Shown here in pieces: positions 7,347 through 15,901 of a DNA stretch of 39,286 bases. The notes below the pieces were generated by a model that saw only the letters and a list, made by a program, of their open reading frames with translations, did not search any database and was not told the origin of the DNA. Numbering within the stretch: the first letter of the stretch is position 1; every line of letters begins with the position of its first letter. The translations under genes and the position numbers were made by a program. Source of the DNA: Dysgonomonas sp. HGC4 (GTDB lineage Bacteria; Bacteroidota; Bacteroidia; Bacteroidales; Dysgonomonadaceae); assembly GCF_001261715.1 (NCBI RefSeq), contig NZ_CVRU01000034.1, positions 1 to 39,286 on the forward strand, read 5' to 3'.

Positions 7347-10300
7347 ATGAAACATTCATCACACACAAAGCATTTGCGAAAAATATTCTCTCAAAGAGTA
7401 TTCTTCTTGCTGTTATTGGGGTTTGTGTCTTTGGCTTCGGCTCAAGCTCAGATAACAATAAGCGGAACTGTTACTGATACTCAAAACGAACCTATGATAG
7501 GTATTAGCGTCATAGTGAAAAATTCGACCAAAGGTACTGTTACCGATCTCGATGGAAAGTACACAATATCGGTTCCCGATAGTAAATCGGTGTTGGTATT
7601 TTCTTTTATCAGCTACAAAACACAAGAAATTACGGTTGGTTCTCAGAAGGTAATAAACGTACGGCTCGAAGATGCTTCAGCAGCGCTCGACGAAGTGGTA
7701 GTTGTGGGTTATGGTACGCAGCGTAAAAGCGATTTGACGGGAGGCGTAAGTACAATATCATCCGATAAGATAGATAAAATACCCGCAGTAAGTTTAGGGC
7801 AGCGTTTGCAAGGGCAGATTGCAGGTCTTAATGTGACTACCTCCAATAATAAACCGGGTGAGGATGCTACTTTCAGAGTAAGGGGCGAGAAGTCGCTTTC
7901 GGGAGGTAATAACCCGTTGATAATTCTGGATGGTATTCCTTTCAATGGAAATATTACTGAAATAGATCAAAATAGTGTCGATAATATATCGGTCTTGAGA
8001 GATGCTTCATCTGCTGCTATTTATGGTTCGCGTGCAGCCAATGGAGTTATACTTATCACCACTAAGAAAGGTAAAGTAGGTAAACCCATTGTTCGCTACA
8101 ATGGCTATATAGGATTTCAACAAGCAGAATGGTTACCCGACTTAAGAAATGGTAGCGAATATATTCAGCTATTGAAGGACTTTCGTAAAGATACCGGCGA
8201 TAAAGAATGGAATAATCCAAAAGCTTGGTTACAATCGTCGTTAGTCGATAATTTTGAAAATGGAAGAGAAACCGATTGGAAGAAAGAACTGTTCAGAACA
8301 GCCATTCAACAAGAGCATCAGATAAGTTTATCGGGAGCTACCGATGCAACCAATTACTTTGTATCGCTCTCGTTATCAGATCAGGATGGTATTGTAAAAT
8401 ATACAGGATATAAAAAATATGCGGTAACATCTAACATTACCCAGAAAATAGGAAGCTGGCTTACTGTTGGAGCCAACATACAATTGTTGGAAAGAAACAG
8501 AGGTGGTAAAGCTCCCAATTTTGCCTATGGTTTCAGAATGTCTCCTTATGGAAATGTAAGAGACGAAAATGGCAGATATGTACGTTATCCGATGAGTCCC
8601 GAAACGATGTATTACAGCCCCTTTGCCGATCAGGATGCAATATTGGACGACGTTTCTCGCGCAGCATATACCAATGCTTTTGCAGATATAAAACTACCTG
8701 TAAAAGGACTTTCGTACCGAGCTAATTTTGGATACTCATATCGCCATCGTGAGCAGGGCAGTTACTACGGTTCTACTACTATGACGGGCGAACCTGTTGG
8801 CGGATCAGCTTCTATAACCAATACCAGTTATGGTGACTGGACTTGGGAAAACATTATTCGTTATGATAACAATTGGGGAAAACATCACCTTGATTTAACG
8901 GGATTATATAGTGCTCAGAAAACCAATACAAGTAATCAAGACTCATCGGGCGAAGGCTTCCTATCGGATGCCAATGGTTACCACAATATTGGAATGGCAC
9001 AAGGCAAGAAAAACATATCTTCTACTAAAGAAGAAACTGCTCTTCTATCGTGGATGGGACGTGCAAACTACTCTTACGACAGACGTTATTTATTGACACT
9101 TACAGCTCGTCGAGATGGATATTCGGCCTTTGGAGATAACAACAAATGGGCACTTTTTCCATCGGTTGCAGGGGCTTGGGTGATAAGTGAAGAATCGTTC
9201 TTTCAGAATTGGGATTTAAAGCAATTGGAGTTCCTTAAATTCAGAATGTCGTATGGGTCTAACGGTAATCAGGCAGTAAGTGCTTATCAAACAAAAACAA
9301 AGCTGGCTCAACGTGACTATATATATGGTAATGATGCCGAATTTGCAGGAGGTTTGGTGGCAAACTTTACGAAAGGAAACCCCAATTTGAAATGGGAAAC
9401 ATCTTATTCGTTCAATGCAGGAGTCGATTTCAATCTCTTCGACAATCGTTTGAGTGGATCGTTTGACTATTACGATACCAGAACTAAAGATTTGTTGATG
9501 AATAGATCGGTACCCGTTATGAATGGATATACTACCATGATGGATAATGTGGGTAAGACTAAAAATACAGGTTTCGACTTAACTCTTAATTCTGTGAATA
9601 TAAAAAGCGAAGGTTTTCAATGGAATTCAACCTTTGTGCTATCGGGTAACTGGAGCAAAATTGTAGCCTTGAAAGAAGATGGAAAAGACGATATTAGTAA
9701 TAAATGGTTTATTGGTCAACCCATCCGTGTTTATTATGACTACAAAGTAACAGGCATCTGGCAGGAAGATGAGAGAGAAGAGGCAGCAAAATACAAAGCT
9801 ATACCCGGTGATGCTAAATTGTACGATAAGGATGGCAACGGACAGATTACTGCCGACGACCGCGTGATTATCGGTTCTAAACTTCCCGTCTGGACGGCAG
9901 GTCTTACAAATACATTTATGTACAAAAATTGGTCGCTGTCGGTATTCCTTAACGGAGTATTTGATGTAACTAAAGAAAATGAAACCGTAAAATTCGAACG
10001 TCAGTTATTCAACAAGAATGTAAACTATATCAATAATATAAATTATTGGACTCCCGAAAACCGATCGAACGAATATACTCGATTGGGCTATAACGAAACC
10101 AAGCACACTTTTTATACAAGTGCCTCATTTATTAGAATTCAGGATGTAAATCTGGCTTATCAATTCCCAAAAGAAGCGATTAAAAAGATTGGTCTTGAGG
10201 CTCTAACAACTTATGTGAATGGTCGTAACTTGTTTACTTTCTCGGATGCGAAAAAATTCACAACCAACATAGAGCAAGATAAATACAGTTTAGATGCTTC

Positions 10301-10352
10301 GGGCTATCCTACACAGAGGGTATTTATTATAGGACTGAATGTGACTTTTTAA
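7347..10352 (+). CDS. SusC-family TonB-dependent outer-membrane glycan transporter
   Basis: This 1001-aa protein is full length for the family. It imports oligosaccharides across the outer membrane, powered by TonB-ExbBD, with its SusD partner as lid. The signal peptide ends near SAQAQ (residue 35). A carboxypeptidase-D-regulatory-like domain follows (ITISGTVTDT...DLDGKYTISV, about 36-108), then the TonB box DEVVVVGYG (115-123) and the plug domain with QLQGQIAGLNV and an RGE.SLSGGNNPL stretch. The 22-strand barrel ends in VFIIGLNVTF with the terminal Phe used for BAM assembly. No STN domain is present, in keeping with HTCS rather than ECF-sigma control. It heads the locus, and susD lies 115 nt downstream beyond an intergenic hairpin. 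Confidence 0.93.
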   Translation: MKHSSHTKHLRKIFSQRVFFLLLLGFVSLASAQAQITISGTVTDTQNEPMIGISVIVKNSTKGTVTDLDGKYTISVPDSKSVLVFSFISYKTQEITVGSQKVINVRLEDASAALDEVVVVGYGTQRKSDLTGGVSTISSDKIDKIPAVSLGQRLQGQIAGLNVTTSNNKPGEDATFRVRGEKSLSGGNNPLIILDGIPFNGNITEIDQNSVDNISVLRDASSAAIYGSRAANGVILITTKKGKVGKPIVRYNGYIGFQQAEWLPDLRNGSEYIQLLKDFRKDTGDKEWNNPKAWLQSSLVDNFENGRETDWKKELFRTAIQQEHQISLSGATDATNYFVSLSLSDQDGIVKYTGYKKYAVTSNITQKIGSWLTVGANIQLLERNRGGKAPNFAYGFRMSPYGNVRDENGRYVRYPMSPETMYYSPFADQDAILDDVSRAAYTNAFADIKLPVKGLSYRANFGYSYRHREQGSYYGSTTMTGEPVGGSASITNTSYGDWTWENIIRYDNNWGKHHLDLTGLYSAQKTNTSNQDSSGEGFLSDANGYHNIGMAQGKKNISSTKEETALLSWMGRANYSYDRRYLLTLTARRDGYSAFGDNNKWALFPSVAGAWVISEESFFQNWDLKQLEFLKFRMSYGSNGNQAVSAYQTKTKLAQRDYIYGNDAEFAGGLVANFTKGNPNLKWETSYSFNAGVDFNLFDNRLSGSFDYYDTRTKDLLMNRSVPVMNGYTTMMDNVGKTKNTGFDLTLNSVNIKSEGFQWNSTFVLSGNWSKIVALKEDGKDDISNKWFIGQPIRVYYDYKVTGIWQEDEREEAAKYKAIPGDAKLYDKDGNGQITADDRVIIGSKLPVWTAGLTNTFMYKNWSLSVFLNGVFDVTKENETVKFERQLFNKNVNYINNINYWTPENRSNEYTRLGYNETKHTFYTSASFIRIQDVNLAYQFPKEAIKKIGLEALTTYVNGRNLFTFSDAKKFTTNIEQDKYSLDASGYPTQRVFIIGLNVTF

Positions 10353-10368
10353 GACCTAACACCTTTTC

Positions 10369-10428
10369 TTGCAGGGGCAACGCTAAGTGTTTGTCCGAAA
10401 ATGGCGACATAGAAGTCAGCCCCTGCAA
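10369..10428 (+). promoter_or_regulatory. Hairpin between susC and susD
   Basis: TTGCAGGGGC (10369-10378) and GCCCCTGCAA (10419-10428) are a perfect 10-bp inverted repeat around a 40-nt spacer, with no T tract after it. It could stabilise the susC 3' end or alter the SusC:SusD ratio. It may also be a small repeat element of the genome. Confidence 0.5.
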
Positions 10429-10467
10429 ATAAAAACAAAACAATGAATATTTAAATAGCAGTTTATC

Positions 10468-12063
10468 ATGAAAAAATATATATCAAGTATTCTATTAGCT
10501 CTTGTTTTGTGCAGTGCATGCAGCGAAAGTTTTTTGGACGAAACTCCACAGAATTTCGAGAGTGCCGAGCAAACATACAAGACAACCAAAGGCTTTAATG
10601 CTGCATTGAATGGATTGCAGGCTTATTCGAGACTCGAATTTGAGACATGGAACGATAACATTGTATCGCAAGGAGCTTGTGCTTACGAGGTGTTGCAGGG
10701 TGGGTTAGACATTTGTTATATAAACAATGTGGACGGTACGTTGCAACCATTCCAAAAATATACTTTCGATGCCACCAACAGTTACATATCCAATAGATGG
10801 AAGTGGGCGTATGGCTTGATTACCAATGCCAATATGATGATAAATTATGCAGAAAAAGGCGATGTAGTTTGGAGTAAAGACACCGATAAACAATTCTTTC
10901 AAGCTAATGCCCGTTTTTTCAGAGCCTATGCCTATCGTTATTTAACCTATCTGTATGGCGATGTGCCTTGGGTAGATAAAGTAGAAGAGGAATATAGAGT
11001 AGACTTTCCAAGAACACCCAAAGCTGAGGTATTGGCTAAGATGATTGAAGATTTAGAATTTGCGGCACAATATCTGCCCGAAAATCCGAATAATGTAAAA
11101 GACGGAGAGTTAACCAAATGGGCTGCACTGCATATGTTGAGTGAGATAAGTATTTTTGCAGGCGATTATAAAAAAGCAGAAACTACGGCTTTAGAAGTAA
11201 TCAATTCATCTTACTTTCAATTAATGAATACACGTTTCGGTAAAAACTCATCGCAGCCGGGCGATCCTTTTGCAGATATGTTTCTCGAAAAGAATCAGAA
11301 TCGTAAAGCTGGCAACATGGAATCTATATGGGTAGTTCAGGCAGAATACAACGTGCAAGGCGGAAGCACTACTTACAATGATTGGACTCGCCGTGCATGG
11401 GTAGGAGCTTATTACAGCATCCCCGGATTTATAATATCTCAGGAGTATGGTGGTAGAGGTTTAGGACAAATACGTCCAATTCAACATTGGTTGGATAGTT
11501 ATGAGGCGAAAGATATGAGAAATTCAATATACAATATTCGCCGCGAGTATGTATATAACGATCCGAAGAATACAGCATTGTTTGGAAAGAAACATACTAT
11601 TACCGAGGATAATATGGATAGGGGATATGTTTTTCCTACAACTACCAAGTTTGATTATATGCCCGAAAATGACGAGACTTATAACGGAAACCAAAAAGAT
11701 AAAATGAGATTCCGTTTAGCCGAAACATACCTATTGTTGGCTGAGGCGTATATTCAAGACAATCAGATAGCCAAAGCTACCGATGCCATAAACAAGGTGA
11801 GAGCCAGAGCTGGAGCTACATTGGCAACGCAAGCAGATGTAAACATAGATTATCTGTTGGATGAAAGAGTAAGAGAATTACTGGGCGAAGAAATGCGACG
11901 TTTCACATTGGTACGTACCGGAAAACTGATCGAAAGAACTAAGAAATATAACTCGAAATCGGCTTCTACCATAAAAGACCAGCATGTGTTGTGGCCAATA
12001 CCACAAGGGGTGATCGACTCAAATTCGGGATTGAAATGGGAAAATAATCCGGGGTATAATTAA
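10468..12063 (+). CDS. SusD/RagB-family glycan-binding outer-membrane lipoprotein
   Basis: This 531-aa surface lipoprotein binds the target glycan and closes over the SusC pore. The signal peptide has Cys18 as the lipidation site (LCSAC, with an unusual Cys at -3), followed by SESFLDETPQ, the classic SusD N-terminal motif. TPR-like helices are seen around RAYAYRYLTYLYGDVPWV. The C-terminal SusD domain includes RLAETYLLLAEAYI, INKVRARAG and the LLDERVRELLGEEMRRFTLVRTGKL signature. It ends LKWENNPGYN, as the family usually does. It pairs with the upstream SusC, and a strong terminator follows, so susCD forms its own unit. Confidence 0.93.
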   Translation: MKKYISSILLALVLCSACSESFLDETPQNFESAEQTYKTTKGFNAALNGLQAYSRLEFETWNDNIVSQGACAYEVLQGGLDICYINNVDGTLQPFQKYTFDATNSYISNRWKWAYGLITNANMMINYAEKGDVVWSKDTDKQFFQANARFFRAYAYRYLTYLYGDVPWVDKVEEEYRVDFPRTPKAEVLAKMIEDLEFAAQYLPENPNNVKDGELTKWAALHMLSEISIFAGDYKKAETTALEVINSSYFQLMNTRFGKNSSQPGDPFADMFLEKNQNRKAGNMESIWVVQAEYNVQGGSTTYNDWTRRAWVGAYYSIPGFIISQEYGGRGLGQIRPIQHWLDSYEAKDMRNSIYNIRREYVYNDPKNTALFGKKHTITEDNMDRGYVFPTTTKFDYMPENDETYNGNQKDKMRFRLAETYLLLAEAYIQDNQIAKATDAINKVRARAGATLATQADVNIDYLLDERVRELLGEEMRRFTLVRTGKLIERTKKYNSKSASTIKDQHVLWPIPQGVIDSNSGLKWENNPGYN

Positions 12064-12198
12064 TCAGTGAATATTATTTGATAACTATGCGTGAAAAAGT
12101 AGATATTAGGAGAAAATTAATTACTATATTTATTACTTCAAACAAGCTTTAGTTATTACAAGCAAGAATTAGATTAGATCGCTGATCTTAAAAATAGA

Positions 12199-12242
12199 AA
12201 AAATAAGGAGAAGTTTCAGATTTGAATATTCTCCTTATTTTT
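12199..12242 (+). terminator. Terminator after susCD
   Basis: AAAAATAAGGAGAA (12199-12212) pairs perfectly over 14 bp with TTCTCCTTATTTTT (12229-12242), loop 16 nt, with the T tract inside the right arm. It leaves only 36 nt before kbl, so the kbl promoter must overlap or lie upstream of it. Confidence 0.8.
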
Positions 12243-12278
12243 ATCAAACCTTAAATATTCACTATAAGCAATAAAGTC

Positions 12279-13466
12279 ATGTACGGAAAATTTCAAGCAT
12301 TTTTGCAAAACGAATTAAGCTCGATCGAGGAACAAGGATTATTTAAAAACGAAAGAATTATTACATCTGCTCAAAGTGCGCAGATAAAAGTACAAACAGG
12401 GCAAGAGGTTCTGAATTTTTGTGCAAACAATTATCTGGGTTTATCCGATAATCAGGAGTTAATTGATGCAGCGAAAGAGGCGTTAGATAAACGCGGATTT
12501 GGGATGTCGTCGGTTCGCTTTATCTGTGGAACTCAAGATATACACAAAGAACTGGAGCAGAAAATATCTAACTTTTTTGGAACCGAAGATTCTATTCTTT
12601 ACGCAGCTTGTTTTGATGCCAATGGAGGTGTGTTTGAACCTCTGTTAGGCGAAGAGGATGCCATTATCTCTGATGCACTTAATCATGCATCCATTATAGA
12701 TGGTGTACGTCTTTGTAAAGCAAAAAGATACCGATATGCCAATGCCAATATGACTGAATTGGAAGAATGTCTTAAACAATCGCAAGCACAACGTTTCCGC
12801 ATAATAGTTACCGATGGCGTTTTCTCTATGGATGGTAACGTAGCCCCAATGGATAAGATTATGGAGCTGGCCAACAAATACGAAGCTTTGGTTATGATAG
12901 ACGAAAGCCACTCGGCAGGAGTAGTCGGCAAAACCGGACGTGGAGTAACCGAACTATATAATTGCAAAGGCAAAGCCGATATTATAACCGGTACTTTAGG
13001 CAAAGCATTTGGTGGAGCTATTGGTGGTTTTACAACGGGTAAGAAAGAAATAATAAGTATGTTGCGTCAACGCTCACGCCCTTATTTGTTTTCTAACTCT
13101 ATCCCTCCAATGATTGCAGGTGCAGGTATACGTATGTTCGAAATGATGGACGAAAGTAACGATCGTCAGGACAAACTTCATGCAAATGTCGACTATTTTG
13201 TTTCTAAAATGCAAGCCGCAGGCTTCGATATAAAACCTACACAATCTGCTATTTGCGCAGTAATGTTATACGATGCTAAACTTTCGCAACAAGTAGCTGC
13301 TAAGCTTTTGGATGAGGGTATCTATGTTACAGGCTTTTACTATCCCGTAGTACCTAAAGGCGAAGCACGTATACGAGTTCAATTATCGGCAGCACACGAA
13401 AGAGAGCATCTCGAAAAGTGTATTGCTGCATTTACTAAAGTGGGTAAAGAACTAGGCGTTATTTAA
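12279..13466 (+). CDS. kbl: 2-amino-3-ketobutyrate CoA ligase (glycine C-acetyltransferase)
   Basis: This 395-aa, full-length alpha-oxoamine synthase of the PLP fold type I class cleaves 2-amino-3-ketobutyrate with CoA to glycine and acetyl-CoA, the second step of threonine catabolism. It acts in the cytoplasm. The N-terminus has the family start (MYGKFQAFLQNEL...I) and NFCANNYLGL. ACFDANGG, VIDESHSAGVVG-like and TGTLGKAFGG motifs are in place, with Lys242 as the PLP Schiff-base lysine. The next gene supplies its substrate. The pair sits inside a glycan-utilisation locus but is bounded by terminators. Confusion with AKB paralogues such as BioF or serine palmitoyltransferase is unlikely given the partner gene. 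Confidence 0.92.
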   Translation: MYGKFQAFLQNELSSIEEQGLFKNERIITSAQSAQIKVQTGQEVLNFCANNYLGLSDNQELIDAAKEALDKRGFGMSSVRFICGTQDIHKELEQKISNFFGTEDSILYAACFDANGGVFEPLLGEEDAIISDALNHASIIDGVRLCKAKRYRYANANMTELEECLKQSQAQRFRIIVTDGVFSMDGNVAPMDKIMELANKYEALVMIDESHSAGVVGKTGRGVTELYNCKGKADIITGTLGKAFGGAIGGFTTGKKEIISMLRQRSRPYLFSNSIPPMIAGAGIRMFEMMDESNDRQDKLHANVDYFVSKMQAAGFDIKPTQSAICAVMLYDAKLSQQVAAKLLDEGIYVTGFYYPVVPKGEARIRVQLSAAHEREHLEKCIAAFTKVGKELGVI

Positions 13467-13563
13467 GTTTTAATACCTTTTTTAGACTTTGGTCAGTGCA
13501 GGATTAACTGTTGCTTATTACTGAGTGATACAGAATAAATACTCGACATTACTTTAATAAACT

Positions 13564-14508
13564 ATGAAAAAAATACTTTTTACGGGTTGCGGAGGACAAA
13601 TTGGTTCTGAGCTGACTCTTGCATTTCGCAAAATATACGGAAACGACAATGTGATTGCTTCCGACTTGTCTACTAAGGTTTGCCCCGATTTGTTAAATAG
13701 CGGTCCCTTTGTACAATTAGACGTGTTGGATACAAAAGCTTTGTCCGAAACAATAGATAAATACGAGGTAGATAGCATTGTTCACTTGGCAGCTATACTG
13801 TCTGCCGTGGGTGAGAAAAATCCTCAATTGGCTTGGAATGTTAATATCAATGGTACGGTAAATGTGTTTGAAGTGGCACGCGAAAAGAAAATAGAACGGG
13901 TACTTGTTCCCAGTTCCATTGCTGCTTTTGGACCCGATACGCCGCGTGTTATGACTCCTCAGAAAACTATCTTGCATCCTACTACCATGTATGGGGTAAC
14001 CAAAGTTGCTCTCGAACTGCTGGGTAATTATTATAACCTCAAATACGATATGGATATCAGAGGGTTGAGGTATCCGGGCGTAATAAGCCATAAGACACAG
14101 CCGGGCGGTGGTACTACCGATTATGCGGTGGCTATTTATTTTGATGCAGTGAAAAAAGGCTCATACGAATGTTTCCTGACAGAGGATACTATGTTGCCAA
14201 TGATTTATATGCCCGATTGTTTGAAGGCGACTATTGAGTTGTTTCAGGCAGATAAATCGCGTTTGCAGAATGCAACGGGATACAATCTGGCAGCATTCAG
14301 TGTAACACCTAAAGAGATGATGGAATCTATACAAAAAGTGATTCCCGATTTTAAAATATCTTATGTACCCGATTATCGTCAGGAGATAGCCGATTCGTGG
14401 CCCGATAGTATTGATGATAAGGAGGCTCGAGAGGAATGGGATTGGAAACCCGATTACGATCTGGATGCTATGACTCAGGATATTATAAAAGAAATAAGAT
14501 TGAAATAA
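13564..14508 (+). CDS. SDR-type L-threonine 3-dehydrogenase
   Basis: This 314-aa NAD-dependent short-chain dehydrogenase oxidises L-threonine to 2-amino-3-ketobutyrate, which Kbl then cleaves. The Rossmann motif TGCGGQIGSEL (residues 7-17), the acidic NAD-ribose site around ASD, HLAAILSAVGEKNP, and the catalytic Tyr143/Lys147 pair in MYGVTK are all present. LRYPGVIS and GGGTTDYAV are typical of this threonine-dehydrogenase branch, which is unrelated to the zinc-dependent Tdh of E. coli. The 97-nt gap after kbl shows no terminator, so cotranscription is plausible. A generic epimerase is the alternative, but the kbl neighbour argues for threonine. Confidence 0.88.
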   Translation: MKKILFTGCGGQIGSELTLAFRKIYGNDNVIASDLSTKVCPDLLNSGPFVQLDVLDTKALSETIDKYEVDSIVHLAAILSAVGEKNPQLAWNVNINGTVNVFEVAREKKIERVLVPSSIAAFGPDTPRVMTPQKTILHPTTMYGVTKVALELLGNYYNLKYDMDIRGLRYPGVISHKTQPGGGTTDYAVAIYFDAVKKGSYECFLTEDTMLPMIYMPDCLKATIELFQADKSRLQNATGYNLAAFSVTPKEMMESIQKVIPDFKISYVPDYRQEIADSWPDSIDDKEAREEWDWKPDYDLDAMTQDIIKEIRLK

Positions 14509-14532
14509 GGGCTAAAAACCTACATGTAGAAG

Positions 14533-14572
14533 AAAGTACACTTAAATAATAAGGTGTACTTTTCTTTTTTTT
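14533..14572 (+). terminator. Terminator after the threonine-degradation pair
   Basis: AAAGTACAC (14533-14541) pairs with GTGTACTTT (14554-14562), followed by an eight-T tract (14565-14572). Confidence 0.8.
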
Positions 14573-14605
14573 AGATTATCTCTTTTATAAGAAATTATGT
14601 TAGTA

Positions 14606-14613
14606 TATCTTTG
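14606..14613 (+). promoter_or_regulatory. -7 promoter box for the FISUMP gene
   Basis: TATCTTTG matches TAnnTTTG. Only T-rich sequence stands at the -33 position. The predicted start near 14620 precedes the ATG at 14710 by about 90 nt and makes translation from the earlier TTG at 14635 unnecessary. Confidence 0.5.
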
Positions 14614-14709
14614 TTCAGATAGAATCAGTGTTGTTTGTTAATTAATCGAAGAAAAGTGAATCTTTTTTTCAGTAGTTTGTGCTTTATCCTTACGTTTTAT
14701 TCGAAATTT

Positions 14710-15798
14710 ATGAAGAATAATATTTTAAAAGCAATATTTTTTCTAGTGTTATTATTTATCATGAATAATACATTATTGGGACAGGTTACTATCGGTTCAG
14801 ACAAGCTTGCCGCATCGGGAGCTTTGTTGCAACTGAAAGAATTTGACACTACTGATGCCCAGTCGGATGGACTTAGTAATACGACAAAGGGGTTGGGAAT
14901 GCCTCGTGTTGAACTCAAAGCTCTTGATGGAGATTTGGGACTGAGCATGGGTGTACAAGGAGGATCGTTAGATAAAACCACCCATATAGGTTTGACAGTA
15001 TATCATGTGGGCGACCTTTGTTCGCCTATCGCTGCAGGTATTTATGTGTGGAGTGGCGACAATTGGCAATATTTAGGAGGAACGGTTCCAAGAAGAGATA
15101 GAGCTTCGTTTAATGAAGCAAGCGGAATCCTTACCGATTTTGAAGGAAATCAGTACACCACTAAAGTGTTTGGTACTAAACGTTGGATGACTCAAAACTT
15201 GCGCGCCATTCGAAAACCTGATGGTACTTGCATTGACCCTGTAGATGGTGTGCGTTTCAATCCTGCAAAAAATGCAACAGTAATGCCATTGGCTCAGATT
15301 AAAGTGTTGGGAGTTATGCCCTCGGGAAATGTAACTTATACCGAGAATGGTATAGTGAAAACTATGACTAATGAGGCTTTTGTTTCTATATTTGGTTTGT
15401 TCTATACTTGGAATCAGGCAATGGTAGCTTGCCCCAAAGGGTGGCACGTAGCCTCGGTACAAGATTGGGCAGATTTAACAACAACTTTGGGAGTAACAGA
15501 TCTTGGTGCCAAATTACGGGGAAATGTAGGAGCTACTTATAAAACAACTGATAGTGGAGTAGGTTACAAATGGGGATCGGCTGATCCGGCTGTTACCATT
15601 TCTGGTTTTAATATTCTTCCTGCTGGATGGGTACGTGAGGATGGACTCAATGCGGTTGCTTTTTCTACTTCTGCTTATTTGTGGACGTCTGCTCCTGCTG
15701 GAGGATATCGGTATTTAAGTTTTAGTGGTTCTACGTTATCGTCCTTTGGTAGTGGTAATTTAAATTTCCGTTTTTCGGTACGTTGTGTACAGGATTGA
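14710..15798 (+). CDS. FISUMP-domain secreted protein
   Basis: This 362-aa protein is counted from the ATG at 14710, which gives a clean signal peptide (MKNNILKAIFFLVLLFIMN...LLGQ). The frame is open back to a TTG at 14635, but that would add 25 residues ahead of the signal. The mature start QVTIGSDKLAASGALLQL is typical of Bacteroidota surface proteins with FISUMP (Fibrobacter succinogenes major paralogous) domains. The domain covers about residues 130-360: DFEGNQYTTKVFG.KRWMTQNL, FYTWNQAMVACPKGWHVAS..DW, GWV and the terminal FRFSVRCVQD. FISUMP proteins are surface exposed; their role is largely unknown, with adhesion or substrate contact inferred. Terminators on both sides make it monocistronic within the locus. 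Confidence 0.82.
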   Translation: MKNNILKAIFFLVLLFIMNNTLLGQVTIGSDKLAASGALLQLKEFDTTDAQSDGLSNTTKGLGMPRVELKALDGDLGLSMGVQGGSLDKTTHIGLTVYHVGDLCSPIAAGIYVWSGDNWQYLGGTVPRRDRASFNEASGILTDFEGNQYTTKVFGTKRWMTQNLRAIRKPDGTCIDPVDGVRFNPAKNATVMPLAQIKVLGVMPSGNVTYTENGIVKTMTNEAFVSIFGLFYTWNQAMVACPKGWHVASVQDWADLTTTLGVTDLGAKLRGNVGATYKTTDSGVGYKWGSADPAVTISGFNILPAGWVREDGLNAVAFSTSAYLWTSAPAGGYRYLSFSGSTLSSFGSGNLNFRFSVRCVQD

Positions 15799-15825
15799 TA
15801 TTGTGTTTTTTTGTATTAATATATA

Positions 15826-15864
15826 CTGACAAGCAATTAAGTTGTTTGCTGTCAGAGTTTTTTT
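15826..15864 (+). terminator. Terminator after the FISUMP gene
   Basis: CTGACA (15826-15831) pairs with TGTCAG (15850-15855), and inner GCAA/TTGC-type pairing continues past one bulged A. Seven T residues follow at 15858-15864. Only 37 nt separate it from the regulator gene. Confidence 0.75.
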
Positions 15865-15901
15865 CCGATAGTTAGCCTAATCTTATTATTATTTGAAGCA
15901 C

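Noticed and set aside
14635-14709. N-terminal extension of the FISUMP gene from a TTG codon
   Set aside because: It would bury the signal peptide, and it begins only about 15 nt after the predicted transcription start. The ATG at 14710 is better.
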